Below are positions 1 through 10,733 of a stretch of 64,000 bases of DNA, in pieces. Each line of letters starts with the position of its first letter. The stretch's first letter is position 1. The position numbers were made by a program, and so were the translations under genes. Source of the DNA: Zanthoxylum bungeanum (Eukaryota > Streptophyta > Magnoliopsida > Sapindales > Rutaceae); NCBI GenBank assembly GCA_019454045.1, contig SKCR01051263.1:1-64000 (forward strand), written 5' to 3'. A model generated the notes under the pieces. The model saw nothing but the letters and a program-made list of their open reading frames with translations. It was not told where the DNA came from and made no database searches.

Positions 1-843
1 AGAGGGTTAGTGGGAGCGCACTGACAATGGATGTCCTAAATAATGATGATATGTCATTTCTTGGAAATGATATTCCCATAATACAATCGGTGAAAGCTTG
101 GCTTTCATGAAAATTCTCCGTAGAATTCTTTGGGGAAACAACCTTTATTCTAGGAATAAAGATCTACTGGGAAAGATTTAAGTTGTTGATACTCTCTGAA
201 AAATCGTACATTGAAATAAATGTACGCGACCTGATGTCTCATACGCTTTGAGCATATGGAGTCACAATCGGGCCAATCCATGTGATAGTCACTGATTGAT
301 GTTAAGAACATCCTTAAATATCTTAGATGATCTAAGGACGCTTTCTTATACTATGGAGAATGAGAACTTGAAGTGCCTAGGTTCACTGCTGCAAGTTTCC
401 TAACCGATTATAACGGCTATAAGTCACAATAACGGTACTATAAGTTTTGAATAACGGAACAGTGAGCTGGAAATCTTCTAAGCAAGATACTGTTACCGAA
501 TAAACAACAAAAGAGGGTTATTGTTGTAGCTGAGGAAGCAATAGAAGCTATTTGGGTCGATAATAAATCTAATTAGATTAGATATAGTTCTGTTAGCAGT
601 TGAGCTAGCTTCAGCACAGGCTAAAGAATTAAAGGTCTCATCAACGATCCAAATAATACTTCGACTATTCATCTGATTCATTCGGATCATACATCGTGGC
701 GATGTGATGATCGAATAAATCGCATCAGATGATAACCTTGCAAATCCGCTGACGAAAGTTTGTTCTCAGTAGAAGTTTGAGCGAACCGTACATAGTTCGA
801 GTGTAGGACACTTGAGTGACTGGCTATAGGCCAAGTGGGAGAT
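1..843 (+). pseudogene. copia reverse transcriptase/RNase H remnant, 3' end of an element
   Basis: Degenerate 3' end of a Ty1/copia pol. It aligns by eye with 26,431-27,201 on the same strand and with the reverse complement of 49,213-50,230, where RT and RNase H are readable. No frame stays open: stops and indels occur throughout, and the segment that encodes YVDD in the better copy is lost here. The upstream part lies outside the window. It ends in the polypurine tract at about 832-843, directly against the LTR start at 844. The same YVDD-region changes occur at 26,431-26,510, so this belongs to a shared non-autonomous subfamily. Confidence 0.75.
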
Positions 844-2840
844 TGTTGGACAATTATGACCCATAGCGTTACTATTTGTACAGATCATGGTGTTGTTGTA
901 CAAATTAACTATGTGACAAATGAAATTGCTCTTTTATCATTTGTGATTAGATCGCGAAGATATATAAATGATGAAGGTCCATATGATTAGTTCCGGATTG
1001 AGACGATATCAGACAGTATCAATCCGCGAAGGTTTAATCATTAAATATCCCTAGTCGGAGTATTATCGAGATTGGACATCGATAATGCGAAAAAGACTAG
1101 TATTACAATTGTGCGCGTTATGAGGGCATAACGACATAGTTCTCATATATTTGGGTATAGGATACAAATGCAAGTGTAACAGGAGGTTTTATTTACAGAT
1201 GGTACGGAAACAGCTCCGCTCTGGATAGACCCCTCGAAATTCCATTGGTAGTATGACTAGTGTCTATGGAAGCCGAATCAGGGTAGGTGTATTTGGTCTT
1301 AACCTGAGACTTGCACCGCTAATACTTGCGACAATCAATATACTTTGGTTTTGGTCGTCCAGGGCTTAACAGGTTCTGTGTACGCCTCTTCTGGGTATAT
1401 GAGAATCGTAGTGTATTAGGTGTGATGTCAAGACGGAAGTATCACTCAGTCATTGTGGAGATGATGATCACGTAGGATACGGAACTGGTTCTCTTATGTA
1501 CTTCCGTCATCAGGTAATATGACTAGGTCATGATTATCCGATTATAGAAGCTAGTTACCAGAGATCCGATATGTGCTTCGTACGGGGCAGACACAATACC
1601 ATCCCCAGGCCTAGCATGTGAAATCCGATACTGGATCGTAATACGCAATACTACGTATACTACGTCTGATATAGATCACTTATTCCTGTAAGGATATTTC
1701 TGGAGAATTGGGTAGGCATGGCGCTTTGCTAGAAGCCAACCTTGTCTTCTAAATCGGTACAAACGTAGTACTAGGTACGTACGTGTTCGGATAGTCCGAT
1801 GACCGGATTTACTACCAATATATCCGGGGATCTCATGGGTCGCTTCCCGAAGATTCATCGATGACGTATGACTCGCACTTTATTAATCTGGGATTAATTA
1901 GACGAGAGAGAAAATTAATCTGGGATTAATTACGGAGATATTTTATCTGGGATAAAATATTAATTTGGAATTAATCGATAAAATAATATATTGATATATC
2001 ATACGAAATTGGATTTCGACACAGAATTAAAATTAGCTTTTAATTCGGGCAAACGAGTTAATTTAGAATTAATTCGATAGCAATGTGAATAGTGATTTTG
2101 CTAGGCATAATTATTTAATTACGTCGCAATGAAAAATTCGTTAATTTGGAATTAACGAACCCGAGCCCGGGAGTGTTTGCGGCCGCACTCGCATTTCGAA
2201 TTCAAGTGCGGCCCACAAGTCACATCTAGCGTCAAATCACTTGTCAATCGATTGATGTGATGTCTAGTCACTTTGAGTGATGTGACAACATGTCACTATT
2301 GATTGATGTTGGTAGTTGGAAGGCATTGATTGTTTTTGCCTTTGACTTTTGGAAATTTGAAAATGGTTTTTGTTATTTGATTTTTGGAAAATCAAAAACA
2401 ATATACATAACACATTTTCTCTCTCTCTCTTGTAACCACTCACGGTTTTGGAGCCTATTTCCCTCCTCTCCCTCTCTCGGTTTTGAAGCAATTTTCTACT
2501 CCATTATTGGCTTGGCCGAAAATAACAAGAAGAAAAATGGAAGATTTATGGCAAATCTTGCCAATGCTAGCACATAAATGGTCATCCAAGGTGATAGGGA
2601 AACCAACTTGTGAGCTTGGAATCACCAAATGAAGCTTGGAGCATGGAGCACACTTGGAGGTGATGACCGAATTTTTGGAGATCAAAAGAATCCAATGCCG
2701 AGAGCTTCAAGGGAGCAACAAAGGGCTTGTGTTCTTCGCATCGCACAACCGTTCATTGTAAGTATTCCGCAACTTCTTTGAGTATTCGCACATGAGTTTT
2801 TTTGCTTGAATTCGATCCGGGACCTTAGAGAAACCCAACA
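844..2840 (+). mobile_element. copia LTR (complete, 1,997 bp), internal sequence on both sides
   Basis: Begins TGTTGGAC and ends CCCAACA, so the termini are inverted TGTTGG/CCAACA. A polypurine tract (AAGTGGGAGA) lies just upstream and a Met-tRNA primer-binding site (TGGTATCAGAGC) just downstream at 2842-2853. The LTR is therefore at once the 3' LTR of the sequence on its left and the 5' LTR of the sequence on its right. A TATA-like stretch (TATATAAATG) lies near 960. The TNG-centred inverted-repeat cluster occupies about 1,882-2,159; its last member (2,137-2,159) has a perfect 10-bp stem. CT/GA-rich tracts lie near 2,415-2,480. Confidence 0.9.
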
Positions 2841-2841
2841 A

Positions 2842-2853
2842 TGGTATCAGAGC
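2842..2853 (+). other. primer-binding site, initiator-Met tRNA type
   Basis: TGGTATCAGAGC starts two bases after the LTR end. This is the standard plant copia primer-binding site, complementary to the 3' end of initiator methionine tRNA, where minus-strand cDNA synthesis is primed. The site is intact in this copy. Confidence 0.9.
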
Positions 2854-3717
2854 GAGTTTTGAGCATGAAACTTGAATTATGGTAAAATTGGGTAAATGGA
2901 ATTTGAGCATGTTTTGATGAAATTGATTGTTGGAATATGCTTATATTATGTTAACTTTGAGTTGTGCATAATCAATTTTGTGAAAATTGAATTGGATTGA
3001 TTTTCCCCAAATCCATTGGCTTGGCCGAATGGTTGTAGTGCCCTAAGTCATGGTATTTTGTTTCTTTGATCATTGGATGACTTGAAACATTTGGGAAATG
3101 TTAATTTGAGATTTAATTGGATTGAATTTGAAATTGGACATAAAAACCCCAAAATGTCGTGAGTATTGAAGCATGGAAAATGATTGATTTTTGATTAAAA
3201 TGTGTTGGACATGTTTTGATGTTAATGAGCATAATTAATTGTACAAATTGGTGTTTTGGAAATGTTAATTTGGGTAATTAATTATGGCAATGCACTTAGG
3301 TTAATTAAGTTATGAAATTTAGAATTTTGTGATTTAATTAATTGGGGCTATTTTGGAAATTGGGCTTGAATTGTTGTAATTGGGCTTAATGGGCTTGGTT
3401 GTACCAAGATTGTTTTAGGCTAAATTGGTTGGATCTAATTGGGCCCAAAACCATATCCATAAAGTCCAATAATGACTAATGGTCCTTAATATTTTAATTG
3501 GGCCTAATGGGCCTAAATTGGTTTCTTGCCATATAAGGGTGATTCCTTAAATGGGCTTTGGTAATTGGGTTTGACCCATATTGACCAAAAGTCCATGCCT
3601 TATTAAATTAATTAAAAGTCCATTGGACTTTAATTAAATTAACATTGGATGTTAATCGGGCTTTGAGACCCGTAACGATTAGATTTAGAATCTAAGTCGT
3701 AAAGGTACGTTAATATT
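2854..3717 (+). mobile_element. copia 5' leader fragment
   Basis: Non-coding leader that follows the primer-binding site. It resembles 21,333-22,650 of the complete element, with the same 'aattgggctt...ttgggcccaaaacc' phrases. It is cut at 3,717 by the end of an oppositely oriented LTR. A TNG-centred inverted repeat (arms TTAGATT and AATCTAA, centre TAG) lies at about 3,680-3,697. No coding capacity is seen. Confidence 0.75.
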
Positions 3718-5792
3718 TGTTGATTTCCTAATTAGGTCCCAAGAATCATCCAAATCAAGCATAAAAACGCATGAATACATCAAGGAATAATGGCGGAAAC
3801 ATATAGTCACAATGATTGGATTTGATGCATCAAAGAACACATGTCTTTTTTCATTTCTCCTAGGCTCGGCAATGGCTTCCAAGTGCAGTGAGCTGTGCGG
3901 TTTTGATGGTTGAAGCACCTCCAAGATTCGGCCATGGTCATCACCATTGAAGCTCCAAGCTTCAAGCTTTTCCATGCTCACAAATTCGTTTCCCTATCAC
4001 CATAATATAACCCATGTGTGTGCTAGCACTCTTTCTTCTTCATTTAGTGTGATCAAACCAAAAAAATGAGAAGAAAATGGTCCAAGACCGATTGAGAGAG
4101 AAGAAGAATTTCAAGGTTTTCCAAAAACCTAGTTACCGATTTTTTTGGGAGAGAGAAAAACGTGAATGGTGTGTGTGTTGAGAGAGAGAAACATTTTACT
4201 TATATATTTATTTTATTTTCAAAAAATAAAATCAAATACTAAAGCAAAAGTCAAAAGCAAAAATGCTTTTCAATCACATCACTATTCACATCAAGTCACT
4301 TTAATAAAGTGACAACATGTCATATCACATCACTCAAAGTGACAAGTGATTTGACAATTGACGCGACTAGTGATTTGACGCTTGATGTGACTTGCGTGCC
4401 GCGTTCGAATTCGAAATGCGAATGCGCTCGCAATCACTCTCGGGCTCGGGTTCGCTAATTCCAAATTAACGAATTTTCCGTCGCGTCGTAATTAAATGAT
4501 TACGCCTAGTGAAATCACTATTCACGTCGTTAACGAATTAATTCTAAATTAATTCGTTCGCCCGAATTAAAATCTAATTTCAATTCCGCGTCGAAATCTA
4601 ATTTCGTTATAATATATCGAATATATTAATTTATCGATTAATTCCAAATTAATCGTTCCCTCTCTTCTAATTAATCCCAGATTAATTTTCTCTCCCTAGA
4701 AATTAATCTTCTCTCTGTACTAATTAATCCCAGATTAATCATAGTGCGAGTCATACATCATTGGCGAATCTTTGGGAAGTGACCCATGAGATCTCCGGAT
4801 ATGTTGGCAGTAAATACGGTCATCGGACTATCCGAACACGTAAGTACCCCGTACTACGTTTATACCGATTTACAAGACAAGGTTGGCTTCTAGCAAAGCG
4901 CCATGCCTACCCAATTCTCCAGAAATATTCTTACAGGAATATATAGATCTGTATCAGGCGTAGTATACAAAGTATCGTGCATATTGGCCCAGTATCGGAT
5001 AGTCACGTGCTAGGGCTGGGGCTGGATAAGTGTCTGCCCCGTCCAAAGCACATGTCGGATGTCTGGTAACTAGTCTCTATAATCGGATATGCATGACCTA
5101 GTCATAATATCCCGATGGTTGCGCAACACTTAAGAGTACTAATACCGTATCCTACGTGACATCATCTCCACTATGACTGGAGTGATACTTCCGTCTTGAC
5201 ATCACACCCAATACTCTACGACTTTCTGATAAACCCAGAAGTGGTGTACGCAGAACCGGTTAAAGCCCTGTACCACCAAGACCAAAGTCTACCGATTGTC
5301 TCAAGTATTAGCGATGTAAGTCTCAGGTTAAAACCATACACACCTACCCTGATTTCGGCCTCCCATAGACACATAGTCATAATACCAATGGGATTCCGAG
5401 GGGTCTATCCAGAGCGAAGCTGTTTCCCGTACCATCGGTGAAACACAACCTCCTATCGCACTTGCATAAGTATCATATACTTAAATATATGAGAACTATG
5501 CTGTTGTGCCCTCACAACGCGCACAAGTGCAATACTAGCCTATTCCGCATTGTCGATGTCCTGTCTCGATAATACTACGACTAGGGATATTTAATGATTA
5601 ATCCTTCGTGGTCTGATACTGTCTCATATCATCTCAATCCAGGAACTAATCATATGGACCTCTCTTCATTTATACATCTATGGTGATCTAATCACAAATG
5701 ATGAGAGTGCAATTTCCTTGTCACATAGTTAATTTGTACAACAACACCGTGATCTGTACAAATAGTGACGCTATGGGTCAAATTATCCAACA
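3718..5792 (-). mobile_element. copia LTR, minus orientation (3' LTR of a minus-strand copy)
   Basis: Read on the minus strand it starts TGTTGGAT at 5,792 and ends AAATCAACA at 3,718, about 2,075 bp. The reverse complement of the polypurine tract adjoins its start (5,793-5,805), so this is the 3' LTR of a minus-strand element whose internal part continues to the right. On the left it abuts the + strand leader, the expected outer edge of an insertion into that leader. The inverted-repeat cluster lies at about 4,450-4,740. Confidence 0.85.
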
Positions 5793-6617
5793 ATCTCCCA
5801 CTTGGCACATAGCCAGTCACTCAAGTGTCATACACTCGAACTATGTACGGTTTGCTCAAATTGTTGAGAAAAGGTTTTCGTCAGCGGATTTGTATGATTA
5901 TCGTCTGACGCGATTTATACGATCATCACATCGCCACGATGTATGATCCAAACGAATCAGATGAATATAGAAGTATATATCTGGATCGTTGATGAGACCT
6001 TTAATTCTTTAGCATGTGCTGACGCCCGGCTCAGCTGCTAACAGAACTATATCTAATCTAATTAGATTTGTTATTGACCCAAATAACTTCTATTGCTGCC
6101 TCAGCTGCAGCAATAATCTACATTTGTTGTTTCTTCGGCAACAGTATCTTGCTCGGAACATTTCCAGCTCATTGTCCCGTTTTTAAAACTTTATAGTACC
6201 GCAGTATTTAACTATTTGGAAACTTGCAGCAATGATCCTAGTCATTTCAAGTTCTCCATCTCCATAGTTTAAGACAACATCTTTAGTTCTCTAAGATACT
6301 AACAGATGTTCTTAACTTCAATCCAGTGACTATCACTTGGATTGATCTGATTGTGATTTCATATGCTCAAAGCGTTTGAGACACCAAATCACGTACATTT
6401 TAAATATACAATTTCTCAGAGAGTGTTAACAACTAATCTATCCCAGTAGATCTTTATTCCTTGAATAAAGGTTGTTACTCCCAAGAATTCTACGGAGAAT
6501 TCTATGAAAGCCAAGCTTTCACCGACTGTCTTATGGGAATATCATTTTCAGTGCTCCCCACTAACCTCCTTATATACACAAGAATTATTTTCGTTTTGAA
6601 TCAAATCATACACCATT
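5793..6617 (-). pseudogene. copia RT/RNase H remnant (minus strand)
   Basis: Decayed 3' end of copia pol, from the polypurine tract (5,793) leftwards through the RNase H and late RT region in reverse complement. It shares with the other non-autonomous copies the stretch complementary to 'atggtgtatgattt' (about 6,603-6,617). Part of the YVDD region is deleted relative to 26,431-26,520. No frame is open. It stops abruptly at 6,617 against a + strand LTR that has itself lost its first roughly 260 bp, so both pieces were trimmed by one deletion. Confidence 0.7.
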
Positions 6618-8383
6618 ATGTTACACTTGTGCGCGTTGTGAGGGCATAACATCATAGTTCTCAATATTTGGGTATAGGATACTCATGCAAGTGTAATAGG
6701 AGGTTGTGTTTACCGATGGTACGGAAACAGCTTCGCTCTGGATAGACCCATCGGAATTCCATTGGTAGTATGACTAAGTGTCTATGGAAGTCCAAATCAG
6801 GTTAGGTGTATTTGGTCTTAACCTGAGACTTGCACCGCTAATACTTGCGACAATCAATATACTTTGGTTTTGGTCGTCCAAGGCTTTAACAGGTTCTGTG
6901 TACGCCTCTTCTGCGTATATTGAGAATCGTAGTGTATTAGGTGTGATGTCAAGACAGAAGTATCACTCCAGTAATAGTGGAGATGATGATCACGTAGGAT
7001 ACGGAACTGGTTCTCTTATGTACTGCAGTCATTGGGATAATATGACTAGGTCATGATTATCCGATTATAGAGACTAGTTACCAGAGATTTGATATGTGCT
7101 TCGTACGGGGCAGACACAATTCCAGCCCTAGACCTAACATGTGACATCTGATATTGGATCGTAATACGCAATACTACGTATACTACGCCTGATATAGATC
7201 ACTTATTCCTGTAAGGATATTTCTGGAGAATTGGGTAGGCATGACGCTTTGCCAGAAGCCAACCTTGTCTTCTAAATCGGTACAAACGTAGTACTAGGTA
7301 CGTACGTGTTCGGATAGTCCGACGACTGGATTTACTGCCAACATATCCGGGGATCTCATGGGTTGCTTCCCGAAGATTCACCGATGACGTATGACTCGCA
7401 CTTTATTAATCTGGATTAATTAGATGAGAGAGAAAATTAATCTGGATTAATTACGGAGATATTTTATCTGGGATAAAATATTAATTAAAGAGATAGAACG
7501 ATTAATTTGGAATTAATCGATAAACTAATATATTTGATATATTATACGAATTTGGATTTCGACACGGAATTAAAATTAGATTTTAATTCGGGCAAACGAG
7601 TTAATTTCGAATTAATTCGTTAGCAACGTGAATAGTGATTTTGCTAGGCATAATTATTTAATTACTTCACAACGGAAAATTTGTTAATTTGGAATTAGCG
7701 AACCCGAGCCCGGGAGTGTTTGCGGGCGCACTCGCATTTCGAATTCAAGTGCAGCCCACAAGTCACATCTAGCGTCAAATCACTTGTCAGTCGATTGATG
7801 TGATGTCTAGTCACTTTAAGTGATATGACAACATGTCACTATTGATTGATGTTGGTAGTTGGAAGGCATTGATTGTTTTTGCCTTTGACTTTTGGAATTT
7901 GAAAATGGTTTTTGGTATTTGATTTTTGGAAAATCAAAAACAATACATCACACATTTTCTCTCTCTCTCTCTTGTAACCACTCACGGTTTTGGAGCCTAT
8001 TTTCCCTCCTCTCCCTCTCTCGGTTTTGAAGTAATTTTCTTCTCAATTTCTTGGCTTGGCCGAAAATAACAAGAAGAAAAATGGAAGATTTGTGGGAAAT
8101 CTTGCCAATGCTAACACATAAAGGGTCATCCAAGGTGATAGGGAAACCAACTTGTGAGCTTGGAATCACCAAATGAAGCTTGGAGCATGGAGCACACTTG
8201 GAGGTGATGACCGAATTTTTGGAGATCAAAAGAACCCAATGCTGAGAGCCTCAAGGGAGCAACACAGGGATGTGTTCTTTGCATCGCACAACCGTTCATT
8301 GTAAGTATTCCGCAACTTCTTTGAGTATTCGCACATGAGTTTTATTACTTGAATTCGATCCGGGACCTTAGAGAAACCCAACA
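6618..8383 (+). mobile_element. copia LTR, 5'-truncated, plus orientation
   Basis: Matches 844-2840 from about its position 1,102 to its CCAACA end; the first roughly 260 bp are missing. No primer-binding site follows, and the sequence goes straight into a minus-strand gag-protease remnant. This is therefore an outer (3' or solo) LTR end lodged in a minus-strand copia copy. Sense and antisense short frames (6,778-7,056 plus; 7,199-7,381 minus) recur in other LTR copies. Confidence 0.8.
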
Positions 8384-9515
8384 GTATACCCACAATGGGT
8401 TAAACAAAATGTAGAGATGATGTTCCTAGTCAAACTAGGTACGAAATAACAGTCACCTAATGTAATTACACGCCCCAAGGGCAGATAAAAAACATAGGTC
8501 CCAACGGCCAAAACAGCGACTCTCGTCCCGTTTTTGACTCACAGGTCGATCTCATCTGAAGCCAGTATCCTGCTAATCAGCAGATGCTGCACACCAATAC
8601 ATATGTGAGTACCACATCTAGTATCAAAAATCCAATTTTTAAAATCAGTAGTGGACATGTTTATAACAAACATACTTGAAGCTGGAGCCTTTCCCGTCTT
8701 CACTTCCTTCAACTCCGCCTTGTACTCACGTCAGTCACACTTCCAGTGACCACGATTGCTACAATGTAGGCAGACGTCTTGGGATATGTCCTTATCTTTC
8801 TAGAAGACTGTGATGATTTAGTCTTGCCATTTTTCTTTTTCTTCTTCACACCCCCAGAAGCCTTTCGCCAAGCCTTGGCCTTCTGGGATGTCGAAGTAAG
8901 ATGAGCCTCACACTTCTTGCCCTTTAGAAGCTCTGGATATGCTTATTTCACCATTGCCATCAACTCTCCAAGATTCTTTTCTTGGTTCATCATGTTATAG
9001 TTCATGACGAACCCGCCCCAGCAATCGGGCAGAGACTGTAAGATCAAATCTATGGAAGTCTCGGCCTCGAAGGTTATGCCCAGATAACCTAGTTGTTCGA
9101 TGTCAGCAATCATCTGTGACATATAGTGATCGATAGATGTACCCTCTGACATACGCGAGCGAAAGAGCTTCTTTTGCAATTCGTACTTTTGTGATATAAG
9201 GTTAGATCTGTGAAGATCTTTCAATTTCAACATCATACTATAAGGATCCAATCCTTTGTTCTGACGATGAAACTGAGGAGTCATTGCGGCAAGCATGACG
9301 GATTGAGCACTAAATTAATCATCATTTGAGTCTTCCAAAACTCATGCTCTACTATTTACTCAACTTGGGCTCAGGCCAAGATGTTTCTCTATGACTTAGA
9401 GTAACTTCTCGGCTCCTAGGACTATCCTGAGATTCATCTCCCAATCTGGAAAATTGGAGCCGTTAAAGACATTATCGTCCATGATTATATCCATAACGCT
9501 AATCTTTCCAGCCAT
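8384..9515 (-). pseudogene. copia gag-protease remnant (minus strand)
   Basis: The gag start codon is recognisable at 9,515-9,513. The best open piece is 9,296-8,943 (117 aa), which matches the UBN2/retrotran_gag-type gag of the 47,317-55,577 element almost residue for residue ('LILQSLPDCWGGFVMNYNMM' against 'LILQSLPDTWSGFIMNYNML'). A CCHC zinc-knuckle remnant lies near 8,735-8,780 and runs into a stop. The protease part follows to 8,384, beyond which integrase and early RT are missing. Several stops and frameshifts occur. The product would have been the capsid/nucleocapsid and start of the polyprotein. Confidence 0.8.
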
Positions 9516-10733
9516 CTTGATTGCAATAGTCCAACTATCCAATCAACGCTTTTGGATAAACTCAAAATGTAACCAACTACAAGTGGAGTAGTGTCTTGTA
9601 CAGTCTAACAGTTCAAAGAAAGCAATATTCAAAATTAGTCCAACTAATATATTTATAACAATGTAAATAAAAAAAAGGCGTGTGTAAGCAAGTATTAAAT
9701 AAAATTACAAATTTAATACTGGCCTCCCACTATTTTTCGGCGAGCCTCTAACTATTTGTTGAGTACTCGGGAAACCTAGTTTCCTAGTGGGCTAGGATCC
9801 CGTTAAATAACACACAACCTTGACTTTGCCCAACAAGCTGTATGAAACTTAACTAGGTAGATATCTAAGATCAATTGGATCTCATCCAATTCCTAGATCC
9901 GGTAGGTGGACCTGCAAGTCCAAGAAATATATCCAATATATATTTCCTAACATTTTCCTCTAAATCAACTAAGTCTTGGCTTTGGCTCAACAAGCTTAAT
10001 AATTCCAGTTAACCGTGACCCATTGACAGTGGGAAAGCTTCGTAATCCACGTCGATATAGAGAAGTGATCTTGACTTTGGCCAACAAGTCACAACTGCCC
10101 AAGACATGCGATATATAACAAAGCTTTCGTGGTTCAAACACATCCACGATGGACAATGATCTTGACTTTGGCCAACAAATCAAAGTCAAACTTGGATCTT
10201 GAGAGAGAACCACTCAATGGAAGGAAAATGCTTAATATTAAAGTGAGGGTTTTTCGCGTAAATTGGCAACCAATTTATTATCTTTGATTAGGTCTCATCA
10301 TACACCCTTAAACATACATTCTAAAAGTATAATAAGGCGCGAATAAATTAATAATGATATACGGATGGATATATAATACAATTTGTTCCTATAACAAATC
10401 AATCTTTTTCCTCTCTCCCGCTAGCACTTTACATACTTCTATCCAAAGACATAATTCTAAAAGAAACCTCATTTTCATTGAGGGGAATTGGTGAGAAGAG
10501 AAATACAAAGAGAATATGAGGTGAAAGGCTGGACACGCAGGTCCAATTTAATAAATAAGTACCATACTTACAACAATTTCCAAAATTACCCCACCCATCT
10601 AATATCCATCCGATAAACATTATTCATATAAATACATTCAAGTATTCACACAAAGCATGCTGTCAATCAATCTAATCCAATTAATTAATCTTTGATTAAT
10701 GATCATCCAATGTTCAAACAACGATTTGATTTG
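9516..10733 (-). mobile_element. copia 5' leader (minus strand), upstream of gag
   Basis: Reverse complement of the leader seen at 22,780-24,160, with the same repeated 'ttggccaaagtcaag' phrases (9,970-10,200) and the 'ggacacgcaggtcc' phrase (10,530). It ends at about 10,733 where the similarity switches to gypsy LTR sequence. It resumes, after a gap of about 250 bp of leader, at 13,651. The gypsy LTR piece therefore probably interrupted one minus-strand leader. Confidence 0.7.
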
